DNA of 64,000 nucleotides from Ruegeria marisrubri (GCF_001507595.1 NZ_LQBQ01000001.1:372001-436000), one strand, 5' to 3'; positions 35,320 through 44,239 are shown, counted from the first letter of the stretch. Notes: a model not told the origin generated them from the letters alone. Numbers and translations are program-made.

Positions 35320-36030
35320 TCAATCCGTCTGTCGCGCCTTCAAGGGCGTGATCTGCCGGCCCTCCGCATCGAAATTGTCGGGCTTCAGCCAGTGCGTGAA
35401 GGCCTCGCGGATCCGGGGCCAGTCCTTGTCGATGATGGCGAACCAGGCGGTGTCGCGATTGCGTCCCTTGTAATGGGTCGCCTGACGGAACACGCCTTCA
35501 AAGGTGAACCCCAACCGTTCCGCAGCCCGGCAGGACGGGGCGTTCAGGGCGTCGCATTTCCACTCGTATCGGCGATAGCCCAACTCGTCGAACACCCGCC
35601 GCATCATCAGGAACATGGCTTCGGTGGCTTCGGGCCTGCGCTGAAGCAGCGGCGAAAAATGGATGTGCCCCACCTCGATCACGGCGCTGGCCGGGTCGAT
35701 CCTGAGGTAGGAGGCCAACCCGACCGGAACGCCCCTGGCGTCGAGGATCGTGTGGAACAGCGGGTCGTCCTTCGGGCCGATCTCTCTCAGCCATTCCAGA
35801 AAGCCCGCCTCGGTGTCGAAGGGTCCGTAGGGCAGGTAGGTCCAGTTCCTGCCGTCCGCATCCCGGGCGAAGGCCCGGAAAAGCTCTGCCGCATGGGCTT
35901 CGACGTCGAGCGGCACCACGGAACAATAGTGACCGCGCATCGGCGTCCTTGGCGGAGCCGGGCGCGGGAAATCCCCCGAAACCGGCTCGCCTATGGGTTG
36001 TCCGAAGGCATTGGTTCTTTGGTCCGTCAT
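35320..36030 (-). CDS. GNAT-family N-acetyltransferase (RimJ/RimL-like)
   Basis: A 236-residue acetyltransferase of the RimJ/RimL type (Acetyltransf_3). Seen in order: a substrate-side region (RGHYCSVVPLDVEAHAAELF), PVGLASYLRIDPASAVIEVGHIHF with the acetyl-CoA-facing strand, and late CDALNAPSCRAAERLGFTFEGV, the conserved C-terminal block of the family. It would transfer acetyl from acetyl-CoA to an amine of unknown identity. I prefer the ATG at 36030 over 36048. It is 23 bases downstream of the MetY-type gene on the same strand, so the two are probably one unit. Confidence 0.88.
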   Translation of the reverse strand: MTDQRTNAFGQPIGEPVSGDFPRPAPPRTPMRGHYCSVVPLDVEAHAAELFRAFARDADGRNWTYLPYGPFDTEAGFLEWLREIGPKDDPLFHTILDARGVPVGLASYLRIDPASAVIEVGHIHFSPLLQRRPEATEAMFLMMRRVFDELGYRRYEWKCDALNAPSCRAAERLGFTFEGVFRQATHYKGRNRDTAWFAIIDKDWPRIREAFTHWLKPDNFDAEGRQITPLKARQTD

Positions 36031-36053
36031 GGTGCCGCTCGCTGTCATTCGCG

Positions 36054-37346
36054 TCAGGCGCAGGCCTTGGCGAGGGCCTGGTCCAGATCGGCGATCAGGT
36101 CGTCGGCATCCTCGATGCCGATCGAGACGCGCACCACGTTCGGGCCTGCGCCTGCGGCTTCCTGCTGTTCCGGGGTCAGCTGCCGGTGGGTGGTCGAGGC
36201 CGAGTGGATGATCAGCGAGCGCGTGTCGCCCAGGTTGGCCACATGGCTGAAGATCTCCAGCGAATTCACCAGCTTGACGCAGGCGTCGTAACCGCCCTTG
36301 ACCGCAAAGGTGAACAGGGCGCCTGCGCCCTTGGGATACTGCGCCTTGACCCGCTCGTGATAGGGCGACGAGGGCAGGCCGGCATAGGTGACATATTCCA
36401 CCCGGTCATCCGCCTCGAGCCATGCGGCGATCTTCTCGGCGTTTTCGACATGGCGCTGCATGCGCAGGCTCAGGGTTTCGATGCCCATCAGCGTGTAATG
36501 CGCACCCTGCGGGTTCATGGTCATGCCCAGATCGCGCAGGCCGACGGCGATCCCGTGAAAGGTGAATGCCAGCGGGCCGAAGGTCTCGTGGAACTTCAGG
36601 CCGTGATAGGCGGGCTCGGGCTCGCTGAGCGAGGGGAACTTGTCGCTGGCCGACCAGTCGAACTTGCCCGAGTCGACGATCGCGCCGCCGGTCACGGTGC
36701 CGTTGCCGGTCAGGTACTTGGTGGTCGAATGCACCACCAGCGTCGCGCCCTGCTCGATCGGGCGGCACAGATAGGGCGTGGCCGAGGTGTTGTCGACGAT
36801 CAGCGGAATGCCGGCCGCATCGGCAATGTCGGCCATCGCGCGGATGTCGGTGACGTAACCGCCGGGGTTGGCGATGGACTCGCAGAAGATGGCGCGGGTG
36901 TCATCGTCGATGGCCGCCTTCACCGCCTCCAGGTCGTCGGTATCGACGAATTTCGCCGACCAGCCAAAGCGTTTGATGGTCTGGCTGAACTGCGTGACCG
37001 TGCCGCCATAGAGCCGGGTCGAGGCGACGATGTTGCGGCCCGGTGCCATCAGCGGGAACAGCGCCATGATCTGCGCCGCGTGGCCCGACGAACAGCAGAC
37101 CGCGCCCACGCCACCCTCGAGCGTGGCGATCCGCTCTTGCAGAACGGCAACCGTCGGGTTGGTCAGGCGCGAATAGATGTATCCCACCTCTTGCAGGTTG
37201 AAGAGCGCCGCGGCGTGGTCGGCGTCGCGGAACACGTACGCGGTGGTCTGGTAGATCGGCGTCTGCCGCGCGCCGGTCGCCGGATCGGGGCGCGCGCCCG
37301 CGTGAATCTGCAACGTGTCAAAGCCGTAGGTGGGGCCGTCGGACAT
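36054..37346 (-). CDS. O-acetylhomoserine sulfhydrylase (MetY-type, PLP enzyme)
   Basis: A 430-residue Cys/Met-metabolism PLP enzyme. TLQIHAGARPDPATGARQTPIYQTTAYVF is the family start, YSRLTNPTVAVLQERIA follows, and the PLP-binding lysine sits in VVHSTTKYLTGNGT. A length near 430 with a long central insertion matches O-acetylhomoserine aminocarboxypropyltransferase rather than the shorter cystathionine enzymes. It makes homocysteine from O-acetylhomoserine and sulfide. GGGAGA precedes the ATG at 37346. I looked for a SAM-II riboswitch in the 122-base leader and saw none. Confidence 0.92.
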   Translation of the reverse strand: MSDGPTYGFDTLQIHAGARPDPATGARQTPIYQTTAYVFRDADHAAALFNLQEVGYIYSRLTNPTVAVLQERIATLEGGVGAVCCSSGHAAQIMALFPLMAPGRNIVASTRLYGGTVTQFSQTIKRFGWSAKFVDTDDLEAVKAAIDDDTRAIFCESIANPGGYVTDIRAMADIADAAGIPLIVDNTSATPYLCRPIEQGATLVVHSTTKYLTGNGTVTGGAIVDSGKFDWSASDKFPSLSEPEPAYHGLKFHETFGPLAFTFHGIAVGLRDLGMTMNPQGAHYTLMGIETLSLRMQRHVENAEKIAAWLEADDRVEYVTYAGLPSSPYHERVKAQYPKGAGALFTFAVKGGYDACVKLVNSLEIFSHVANLGDTRSLIIHSASTTHRQLTPEQQEAAGAGPNVVRVSIGIEDADDLIADLDQALAKACA

Positions 37347-37468
37347 GGTGAAGTCTCCCTTTGGAAAAAGCTTGCGGGAATCTGTAGGACATCGCTCGCC
37401 GTCGCACAACGGAGCCCTGCAAAAAGGGAAATCGGACTGCAAGGACGGGGCGGACCGAAACCGGTGTT

Positions 37469-38488
37469 CTAGCGCAGCCACAATCCGGCGGACTTGATCC
37501 GCTTGCGGATGACCTGTTCGCGGCTGGGCAGGTCGTTCTGGTCGAACAGCGCGCGAACCTTGGCTCCCTTGCGCTGAAACACCAGCTTTTTCAGGGGCTC
37601 ATAGCCTTTCAGCACCTTCTTGATCCGGTTCGGTGTCGCGACCGTTTCAAGCGTCTCGATCACCCGGTCGCTCTCGCGCGCGTAAAGCAGGGGGAACAGG
37701 CGATAGTGACAACTGACCGAACCATCCAGCAATCCCGGCGGCAAAGCGTCGCGCCCGCCTCCAAAAGAATGGATCACCAGCGGCAGCGCGACCTGGTCCA
37801 GCCAGGGGTCAAGGTTCTGCCCGATCAGTTCGGGGATGTTCTCGTCGCGGATCGCCGTGGCATACTCCAGAAAACGTCGCCCGAAGGCGCGGGGGCAGGC
37901 GTAAAAGAAAAACCCCGCATTGAAATAGAGATAGCGCCGCCAATAGTCCCTGGGCTGGCTCGGATCCAGCGAGGATTCGAAATCCAGTCCGAAGCGTTCG
38001 TAAAGCGCGCGCCAGATATCCTCGGTGCCCGGGCCATAGAGGGTCGGCTTGGGCCAGGTCCCCTCGACCCTGAGCGAGGCGCCCGGACGGTCGAAATCGA
38101 AGGGCACCGATGTCAGGTCGCCGGTGATCAGCGTGTCGGTGTCGAAAAAGACAAAGGGCTCGCCCTCGGGCATCGCCAGCAGCGCCTCGATCTTGTTCCC
38201 ATAGGGATAGCTTTCGCCGAAAACCTCGTTCTGGAACGGCAGAATCTCGGCATCCAGCTGTTTCAGCGCCTTCAGCACGTCCTCGTTGCGGATGCCGGGG
38301 TCCTGGCTCCAGCGCGGCCCGGCCTGCGGGACGGCGACGAACAGTCGGCCTTGGAAATCCGGCGAGGAATGGCGCAGCGAGGCCGCGAACAGGATCGCCT
38401 CGTATTGCAGGCGATTGTTCTGCCCGACGATCATGATGTTGAAATTCTGCTGGCTCGCCTGCATCCGTGCTTTCCGGTCGAGGACCAT
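37469..38488 (-). CDS. GT-A-fold glycosyltransferase-like protein
   Basis: A 339-residue soluble protein. A nucleotide-sugar-type N-terminus (NIMIVGQNNRLQYEAILFAASLR) is followed by a clear DTD metal motif at residues 116-118 in PFVFFDTDTLITGDL. A later LYFNAGFFFYACPRAFG matches the acceptor-side block of GT8-like enzymes. The C-terminus is basic. Two starts are possible, 38488 or 38464. It is unlinked to the glycan cluster at 5-13 kb but may belong to the same surface-sugar chemistry. Donor and acceptor are unknown. Confidence 0.75.
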   Translation of the reverse strand: MVLDRKARMQASQQNFNIMIVGQNNRLQYEAILFAASLRHSSPDFQGRLFVAVPQAGPRWSQDPGIRNEDVLKALKQLDAEILPFQNEVFGESYPYGNKIEALLAMPEGEPFVFFDTDTLITGDLTSVPFDFDRPGASLRVEGTWPKPTLYGPGTEDIWRALYERFGLDFESSLDPSQPRDYWRRYLYFNAGFFFYACPRAFGRRFLEYATAIRDENIPELIGQNLDPWLDQVALPLVIHSFGGGRDALPPGLLDGSVSCHYRLFPLLYARESDRVIETLETVATPNRIKKVLKGYEPLKKLVFQRKGAKVRALFDQNDLPSREQVIRKRIKSAGLWLR

Positions 38489-38619
38489 GGATTGGTCCCT
38501 GTTTGCCTGTCCCGACCTATATCATCCGCCAATCTGCGTCAAAACCGTTGACGTCGCGTGTTGGAAAATCCGGTGCTGGGGGCCATCTGTCAAACTAACG
38601 GCATGTCAGGAGGGCGCGG

Positions 38620-39252
38620 ATGCGGATCAACGCGGATTTCAGCAAAAGGGTGGCGGTTCATTTCGACGAGACGGACTGGGTGGCCTCTCCGTCGGCCGGG
38701 GTCGAGCGCAAGATGCTCGACCGCATCGGGGCCGAGGTCGCGCGGGCGACCACCATCGTGCGCTTCGCCCCGGGCAGCGCCTTTGCCCCGCATACCCATG
38801 ACGGCGGCGAAGAGTTCCTGGTGCTCGACGGTGTGTTTCAGGATGAAACCGGCGACTTCCCGGTTGGCAGCTATGTGCGCAACCCTCCGACCACGTCGCA
38901 CACGCCCTCGGCGAGCCTGGGGGCGACGATCCTGGTCAAGCTGCATCAGTTCGATCCCGACGACCGCACATCTGTGCGTCGCAGGATCGATGGGAAAGGC
39001 GATGTGCAGCTCTTCAAGGATACGAACGAGACGGTCGAGGTTCAGACATGGGCGCCCGGCGAAGAGGTCCTGCTGGACGCTACCGGTGGGCTGGAGCTGT
39101 TCGTGATCGAGGGCGGGTTCACCGAAGCCGGCGAAGGTTTCGGGAAATGGGACTGGCTGCGGCTGCCGCCAGGGACGCGCAGTTCGGCGCAAGCAGGCGA
39201 GCAGGGGGCTCTCGTCTGGATCAAATCCGGCCATTTGACCGGCATGGTCTGA
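38620..39252 (+). CDS. ChrR-like cupin-domain protein
   Basis: A 210-residue protein made of two cupin modules. The first carries TIVRFAPGSAFAPHTHDGGEEFLVLDGVFQDE, with the His/Glu metal ligands of the ChrR C-terminal domain; the second is more degenerate (VEVQTWAPGEEVLL, ELFVIEGGFTEAGEGF). The N-terminal zinc-binding anti-sigma domain of true ChrR is absent and no ECF sigma gene is adjacent, so this is a stand-alone cupin, not an obvious anti-sigma factor. GGAGGG precedes the ATG. Metal and substrate are unknown. Confidence 0.82.
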   Translation: MRINADFSKRVAVHFDETDWVASPSAGVERKMLDRIGAEVARATTIVRFAPGSAFAPHTHDGGEEFLVLDGVFQDETGDFPVGSYVRNPPTTSHTPSASLGATILVKLHQFDPDDRTSVRRRIDGKGDVQLFKDTNETVEVQTWAPGEEVLLDATGGLELFVIEGGFTEAGEGFGKWDWLRLPPGTRSSAQAGEQGALVWIKSGHLTGMV

Positions 39253-39318
39253 GGCGTCTGCTCCGAAAATAGGCAGATTTTCGCGGAATCCGGGTCGGTC
39301 GGCCCGGATTCTTCAATT

Positions 39319-39353
39319 TTTGACCATTTGGCAAATTTTACCAATTGATAAAA
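39319..39353 (+). promoter_or_regulatory. RutR-like operator region upstream of preT
   Basis: TTTGACCA-TT-TGGCAAA (39319-39335) is a RutR box whose right arm lacks one T. It is followed by TTTTACCA-AT-TGATAAAA (39336-39353), a second, weaker palindrome of the same shape. Compare the perfect box at 42887. The preT start is about 57 bases further on. Confidence 0.6.
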
Positions 39354-39409
39354 ATTTCGTTTGTGGCAAGCTGGAGGCAATAACAAACATATCTACAGGG
39401 AGTAGAGCG

Positions 39410-40744
39410 ATGGCACAGGGCCAGATGGCACCCGGTATCGTGGCCGGGCGGCTTTCCAGCGACGAGTTGGCCTCGAATTTTGCGGATCTTCATCCCGCAT
39501 TTGCCCCGCACGAGGCGGCGGTGGCGGCGGACAGATGCTATTTCTGCTATGACGCGCCGTGCGTGACGGCTTGTCCGACCGATATCGACATTCCGCTGTT
39601 CATCCGCCAGATCCAGACCGGTCAGCCCGAGGCGGCCGGCCGCACCATTCTGGAACAGAACATCCTGGGAGGCATGTGCGCGCGTGTCTGTCCGACTGAA
39701 ACCCTCTGCGAAGAGGCCTGCGTGCGCGAAACCGCCGAGGGCAAGCCGGTCGAGATCGGCCGCCTGCAGCGCTATGCCACCGACAGCGTGATGGCGAAGA
39801 ACGGGCATCCGTTCGAAAGGGCCGAGCCGACCGGCAAGACGGTGGCCGTGGTCGGGGCGGGTCCGGCCGGGCTGGCCTGCGCACACCGGCTGGCGATGCT
39901 GGGTCATGACGTGGTGATCCACGAGGCGCGCGAGAAATCCGGCGGTCTGAATGAATTCGGCATTGCCGCCTACAAATCCACCGACAACTTTGCCCAGGCC
40001 GAGGTGGACTGGCTGCTGCGGATCGGCGGCATCACCATCAAGACCGGGTCGGCGCTTGGCCGGGAATTCACGCTGGACGACCTGCGCGATCAGTATGACG
40101 CGGTGTTCCTGTCGATCGGGCTGACGGGCGTGAACGCGCTGCGCGCCGAGGGCGAGGACAAGGACGGCGTGCGCAACGCCGTGGACTTCATCGCCGAACT
40201 GCGGCAGGCCAGCGATCTGACCAAGATGCCGGTTGGCCGCAACGTGGTCGTGATCGGCGGCGGCATGACGGCCATCGACGCGGGCGTGCAGGCCAAGCTG
40301 CTGGGCGCCGAGAATGTCACGATCGCCTACCGGCGCGACCGCGAGGCGATGGGCGCCAGCCGGTTCGAGCAGGATCTCGCCGCGTCCAAGGGTGTCCGGA
40401 TCCTGTTCAACCTCCAGCCGGTGGCGGTGCATGGCAACGGCGCGGTTCGGGAAATCGAGCTGGAATACACGACGAACGACAACGGCACCCTGGTCGGCAC
40501 GGGCGAGACCATTCGCCTTGCGGCAGATCAGGTGTTCAAGGCGATCGGCCAGAGCCTGGAAGGTGCGCCCGAAGGGGTGAAGCTCGACGGGCGCAAGATC
40601 GCCGTGACCGGGCCGGGCCGCACGTCGGTGCCGGGTGTCTGGGCGGGTGGCGATTGTGCCGCCGGCGGTGATGACCTGACGGTGACCGCCGTGGCCGAGG
40701 GCCGGGATGCCGCGATGGACATCCACGCCAGCCTGAGCGCCTGA
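39410..40744 (+). CDS. preT: Dihydropyrimidine dehydrogenase (NAD+) subunit PreT
   Basis: A 444-residue flavoprotein subunit that feeds electrons from NADH to PreA for reduction of uracil and thymine. The N-terminal region has Cys-rich CYFCYDAPCVTACPTDIDIP and later CARVCPTETLCEEACVR, holding Fe-S clusters of the GltD-like module. Two Rossmann units follow: VAVVGAGPAGLACAHRLA (FAD) and VVVIGGGMTAIDAG (NADH). A GVWAGGDCAAGGDDLTVTAVAEG C-terminus closes the FAD site. I set the start at the ATG at 39410, behind an AGGGAG. It is preceded by RutR-like sites and followed by preA after a repeat element. Confidence 0.93.
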   Translation: MAQGQMAPGIVAGRLSSDELASNFADLHPAFAPHEAAVAADRCYFCYDAPCVTACPTDIDIPLFIRQIQTGQPEAAGRTILEQNILGGMCARVCPTETLCEEACVRETAEGKPVEIGRLQRYATDSVMAKNGHPFERAEPTGKTVAVVGAGPAGLACAHRLAMLGHDVVIHEAREKSGGLNEFGIAAYKSTDNFAQAEVDWLLRIGGITIKTGSALGREFTLDDLRDQYDAVFLSIGLTGVNALRAEGEDKDGVRNAVDFIAELRQASDLTKMPVGRNVVVIGGGMTAIDAGVQAKLLGAENVTIAYRRDREAMGASRFEQDLAASKGVRILFNLQPVAVHGNGAVREIELEYTTNDNGTLVGTGETIRLAADQVFKAIGQSLEGAPEGVKLDGRKIAVTGPGRTSVPGVWAGGDCAAGGDDLTVTAVAEGRDAAMDIHASLSA

Positions 40745-40760
40745 GGCCCGCGTCGGGACA

Positions 40761-40786
40761 TGAGTATTTGTGAAAAGATGAAGATG
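40761..40786 (+). repeat. Intergenic repeat copy B (core only)
   Basis: Core GAGTATTTGTGAAAAGATGAAG with no clear GC-rich hairpin before it; lies between preT and preA. See copies near 15768, 44265 and 51945. Confidence 0.7.
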
Positions 40787-40813
40787 CAGAACCGCATCAG
40801 GGAGGCCGGATAA

Positions 40814-42118
40814 ATGGCTGATTTGAAAACGAACTTCCTCGGGATAGAAAGCCCCAACCCGTTCTGGCTGGCCTCGGCCCCGCCAACGGACAAGGAATAC
40901 AACGTGCGCCGCGCCTTCGAGGCCGGATGGGGCGGCGTGGTCTGGAAGACGCTTGGGGCTGAAGGGCCGCCGGTGGTCAATGTGAACGGCCCGCGCTATG
41001 GCGCGATCTACGGGGCCGACCGGCGTCTGCTGGGGCTCAACAACATCGAGCTGATCACCGACCGGCCGCTGGAAGTGAACCTCGAGGAAATCGCGCGGGT
41101 GAAGTCGGACTATCCCGACCGCGCGGTGATCGTGTCGCTGATGGTGCCCTGCGAGGAAGCCGAGTGGAAAGCGATCCTCCCGCGGGTGGCCGAAACCGGG
41201 GCCGACGGGATCGAGCTCAATTTCGGCTGCCCGCACGGGATGAGCGAGCGCGGCATGGGCGCGGCCGTTGGGCAGGTGCCGGAATATATCGAGATGGTCA
41301 CGCGCTGGTGCAAGGAGAACTACGACAAGCCGGTGATCGTGAAGCTGACCCCGAACATCACCGACATCCGCTATCCCGCCCGCGCGGCGAAGAATGGTGG
41401 CGCGGACGCGGTGTCGCTGATCAACACGATCAGTTCGATCACCGGCGTCGATCTCGACACGTTCAGCCCCGAGCCGTCGATCGACGGCAAGGGCAGCCAT
41501 GGCGGCTATTGCGGGCCGGCGGTCAAGCCGATCGCCATGAACATGGTGGCGGAAATCGCGCGCGACCCGGAAACGCGCGGCCTGCCGATCTCGGGCATCG
41601 GGGGGGTGACCACCTGGCGCGACGCGGCCGAGTTCATGAGCCTTGGCTGCGGCACCGTGCAGGTCTGCACCGCCGCGATGACCTATGGCTTCCGCGTCGT
41701 CGAAGAGATGAAGGCCGGTCTGAGCAAGTGGATGGACGACAAGGGCTATGCCAGCATCGACGATTTCGTCGGCCGCGCCGTGCCCAACGTGACCGACTGG
41801 CAGTATCTGAACCTCAACTACGTCGCCAAGGCGAAGATCGACCAGGACCAGTGCATCAAGTGCGGCCGTTGCTACGCCGCCTGCGAAGATACCAGCCACC
41901 AGGCGATCTCGATGTCGGACGACCGGGTGTTCGAGGTGATCGACGAGGAATGCGTGGCCTGCAACCTCTGCGTCGATGTCTGCCCGATCGAGGGCTGCAT
42001 CTCGATGGTGCCGATGAAGCCGGGCGAGGTGGACCCGCGCACCGGCAAGGTGGTCGAGGCGGAATACGCCAACTGGACCACGCACCCCAACAACCCGATG
42101 GCGAAAGCCGCCGAGTGA
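40814..42118 (+). CDS. preA: Dihydropyrimidine dehydrogenase (NAD+) subunit PreA
   Basis: A 434-residue FMN and iron-sulfur subunit that reduces uracil/thymine to the 5,6-dihydro form. A dihydroorotate-dehydrogenase-like TIM barrel comes first (SPNPFWLASAPPTDKEYNV, GIELNFGCPHGMSERGMG, VIVKLTPNITDI, GIGGVTTWRDAAEFM). Two C-terminal [4Fe-4S] motifs follow: CIKCGRCYAACEDTSHQAI and CVACNLCVDVCPIEGCI. It partners PreT, encoded just upstream. A terminator lies between it and the convergent rutR gene. Length and order match the bacterial two-subunit enzyme. Confidence 0.95.
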   Translation: MADLKTNFLGIESPNPFWLASAPPTDKEYNVRRAFEAGWGGVVWKTLGAEGPPVVNVNGPRYGAIYGADRRLLGLNNIELITDRPLEVNLEEIARVKSDYPDRAVIVSLMVPCEEAEWKAILPRVAETGADGIELNFGCPHGMSERGMGAAVGQVPEYIEMVTRWCKENYDKPVIVKLTPNITDIRYPARAAKNGGADAVSLINTISSITGVDLDTFSPEPSIDGKGSHGGYCGPAVKPIAMNMVAEIARDPETRGLPISGIGGVTTWRDAAEFMSLGCGTVQVCTAAMTYGFRVVEEMKAGLSKWMDDKGYASIDDFVGRAVPNVTDWQYLNLNYVAKAKIDQDQCIKCGRCYAACEDTSHQAISMSDDRVFEVIDEECVACNLCVDVCPIEGCISMVPMKPGEVDPRTGKVVEAEYANWTTHPNNPMAKAAE

Positions 42119-42146
42119 TCGGGGCGATCTGATGTGAAAGCATTTC

Positions 42147-42173
42147 GGGCGGCGCGAAGGTGCCGCCCTTTTT
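42147..42173 (+). terminator. Rho-independent terminator between preA and rutR
   Basis: Seven-base-pair stem GGGCGGC / GCCGCCC with an eight-base loop, then TTTTT. It serves preA; the T run touches the rutR stop codon. Confidence 0.82.
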
Positions 42174-42790
42174 CATGGCGCCAGCAGCTTGCGATAGACC
42201 GTGTCGATGAAGGGGCCGGCGCCCTCGAAGGGATCTTCGTCCCCCAGAACCGCGCGGACCTGGACGTCGAAATCGGCGTAATGCTGCGTCAGCGACCAGA
42301 TCGAGAAGATCAGGTGATAGGGGTGGACCCGGGCGATCCTGCCCTGATCCATCCAGCGTTCCAGCAGGGCGGCCTTTTCATCCACCAGCGCCTTGAGGTC
42401 GCTGGACAGCGTGTCGTGGATGCGCGGCGCGCCCTGCACCAGCTCGTTGGCGAACAGGCGGCTTTCGCGCGGCAGCTCCTTGCTCATCTGCAACTTGCGG
42501 CGGACATAGGCCAGGATCTCTTCGAGCGGGTCGCCATTCTCATCCAGCGCCCGCAGCGGATCGAGCCAGGTGTCCAGCAGGCCCGACAGAAGGGCCGCGT
42601 GAATCGCCTCTTTCGAAGGGAAGTAGTACAGCAGGTTGGGTTTGCTCAGCCCCGCCTCGGCGGCGATCTGGTCGACCGTGGCCCCCCGGAATCCATGTGC
42701 CGAGAACACGTTCAGGGCCGCTTCAAGAATGGCGGCGCGGTTCTTTTTCTGGATTCGTGTCGGCATCCGCTCTTTCGCCTTGGGCTTCAT
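42173..42790 (-). CDS. rutR: TetR-family pyrimidine regulator RutR
   Basis: A 205-residue TetR repressor. The DNA-binding part ILEAALNVFSAHGFRGATVDQIAAEAGLSKPNLLYYFPSKEAI in outline is very close to E. coli RutR, and the tail keeps RutR-like SRLFANELVQGAP and HLIFSIWSLTQHYADF segments. RutR senses uracil, leaving its TTGACCA..TGGTCAA operators when uracil is bound. A perfect operator of that form lies 97 bases upstream, between this gene and the divergent hydrolase. Position inside a pyrimidine catabolism island supports the call strongly. Confidence 0.93.
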   Translation of the reverse strand: MKPKAKERMPTRIQKKNRAAILEAALNVFSAHGFRGATVDQIAAEAGLSKPNLLYYFPSKEAIHAALLSGLLDTWLDPLRALDENGDPLEEILAYVRRKLQMSKELPRESRLFANELVQGAPRIHDTLSSDLKALVDEKAALLERWMDQGRIARVHPYHLIFSIWSLTQHYADFDVQVRAVLGDEDPFEGAGPFIDTVYRKLLAP

Positions 42791-42855
42791 TTGTCTCGTT
42801 CTTCGGGCACCGCGCGCGGAAATCGCGCAAATTTCCGGCGTCGTGATGCAATTTC

Positions 42856-42883
42856 TTGACTGATGTCTTGCCCGTGATAGCGT
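42856..42883 (+). promoter_or_regulatory. Putative promoter of the ureidopropionase-like gene
   Basis: TTGACT (42856-42861) and TAGCGT (42878-42883) are 16 bases apart. The start would fall near 42890, inside the RutR box, which fits repression. The -10 is weak. Confidence 0.35.
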
Positions 42884-42886
42884 GAG

Positions 42887-42904
42887 TTTGACCAGATGGT
42901 CAAA
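42887..42904. promoter_or_regulatory. Perfect RutR operator
   Basis: TTTGACCA-GA-TGGTCAAA: an exact 8+2+8 palindrome containing the known RutR consensus TTGACCA-NN-TGGTCAA. It sits between divergent rutR and the M20 hydrolase gene, 48 bases before the latter's ATG. Confidence 0.85.
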
Positions 42905-42951
42905 TCACCAGTGAACAAGCGGGCAAACTCGCGAAAAACAGGGGGAGAGAC

Positions 42952-44202
42952 ATGGCAGCTCCGGCGCAGAACCTCAGGATCAATTCAGACAGGCTGTGGG
43001 ACAGCCTGATGGAGATGGCCAAGATCGGCCCCGGCGTGGCCGGGGGCAACAATCGCCAGACCTTGACGGACGAGGATGGCGAAGGCAGGGCGCTGTTCCA
43101 GAAATGGTGCGAAGAGGCCGGGTGCACGATGGGCCTCGACCAGATGGGCAACATGTTCGCCCGCCGCGAAGGCACCGACCCCGAGGCGCTGCCGGTCTAT
43201 GTGGGATCGCACCTGGATACCCAGCCCACCGGCGGCAAATACGACGGGGTGCTGGGCGTGCTTGGCGGGCTCGAGATCATCCGCACGCTGAACGACCTGA
43301 ACATCAAGACGAAACACCCGATCGTGGTGACCAACTGGACCAACGAGGAGGGCACGCGCTTTGCCCCCGCCATGCTGGCCTCGGGCGTGTTCGCGGGCAT
43401 GCACACGCAGGACTGGGCCTATGACCGCGAGGATGCCGAGGGAAAGAAGTTCGGCGACGAGTTGCAGCGCATCGGCTGGCGCGGAGAAGAAGAAGTCGGG
43501 GCCCGCAAGATGCACGCGTTCTTTGAATTGCATATCGAACAGGGGCCGATCCTCGAGGCAGAAGGCAAGGATATCGGCGTCGTCACGCATGGGCAGGGTC
43601 TCAGCTGGACGCAGGTGACGATCACAGGCAAGGACGCGCATACCGGCTCGACCCCGATGCCGATGCGCAGGAACGCGGGCCTCGGCATGGCGCGGGTGCT
43701 GGAGAAGGTGGACGAGATCGCCTGGTCGCACGCGCCTCATGCGGTCGGTGCGGCGGGGCATATCGACGTCTATCCGAACTCGCGCAACGTGATCCCCGGC
43801 AAGGTGGTGTTCACGGTCGATTTCCGCTCGCCCGAGCTGTCGGTGATCGAGGACATGGAAAACCGCCTGCGCGTCGAGGGGCAAAAGATCGCCGATGCGA
43901 TGGGGCTTGAAATCGAGTTCGAAAAGGTCGGCGGTTTCGATCCGGTGAAGTTCGACGAGGGCTGCGTCGAGGCGGTGCGGAGGGCGGCCGAGCGGCTGGG
44001 CTATTCGCATCGCGACATCATCTCGGGCGCCGGGCATGATGCCTGCTGGATCAACCGGGTGGCGCCGACGGCGATGGTGATGTGCCCCTGCGTGGACGGG
44101 CTGAGCCACAACGAGGCCGAGGAGATCAGCAAGGACTGGGCGGCGGCCGGGGCCGACGTTCTGTTCCATGCGGTCGTCGAGACGGCGGAGATCGTGGAGT
44201 GA
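42952..44202 (+). CDS. M20-family Zn hydrolase, beta-ureidopropionase / N-carbamoyl amidase
   Basis: A 416-residue amidohydrolase that would split N-carbamoyl-beta-alanine (or the 2-methyl form) to the beta-amino acid, CO2 and ammonia, the last step of the reductive pathway. Metal and substrate motifs: VGSHLDTQPTGGKYDG, NWTNEEGTRFAPA, FFELHIEQGPILE, GKDAHTGSTPMP, and near the end SGAGHDACW. The dimerisation domain (about 210-330) is present. The start is an ATG after GGGGGAGAG. It is governed by the RutR box and followed by hydA after a repeat element. Whether it prefers N-carbamoyl-beta-alanine or N-carbamoyl-L-amino acids is inferred from neighbours. Confidence 0.9.
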   Translation: MAAPAQNLRINSDRLWDSLMEMAKIGPGVAGGNNRQTLTDEDGEGRALFQKWCEEAGCTMGLDQMGNMFARREGTDPEALPVYVGSHLDTQPTGGKYDGVLGVLGGLEIIRTLNDLNIKTKHPIVVTNWTNEEGTRFAPAMLASGVFAGMHTQDWAYDREDAEGKKFGDELQRIGWRGEEEVGARKMHAFFELHIEQGPILEAEGKDIGVVTHGQGLSWTQVTITGKDAHTGSTPMPMRRNAGLGMARVLEKVDEIAWSHAPHAVGAAGHIDVYPNSRNVIPGKVVFTVDFRSPELSVIEDMENRLRVEGQKIADAMGLEIEFEKVGGFDPVKFDEGCVEAVRRAAERLGYSHRDIISGAGHDACWINRVAPTAMVMCPCVDGLSHNEAEEISKDWAAAGADVLFHAVVETAEIVE

Positions 44203-44239
44203 GCGGGATTTCCGGAAACGCTCGGGTAGAGCGTTTCCG

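Noticed and set aside
37347..37468. SAM-II or other methionine riboswitch upstream of the MetY-type gene
   Set aside because: Expected in some alphaproteobacteria, but the leader shows only a weak imperfect stem and no SAM-II conserved core that I can recognise.
35949..37472. A 507-codon plus-strand open frame
   Set aside because: Antisense to the MetY-type gene, which keeps its PLP lysine motif.
38620..39252. ChrR anti-sigma factor
   Set aside because: Only the cupin part is present; no zinc-binding anti-sigma domain and no ECF sigma gene beside it.
39338..42085. A 915-codon minus-strand open frame
   Set aside because: Antisense to preT and preA, which have complete Fe-S and Rossmann motifs; no domain visible in the reverse product.
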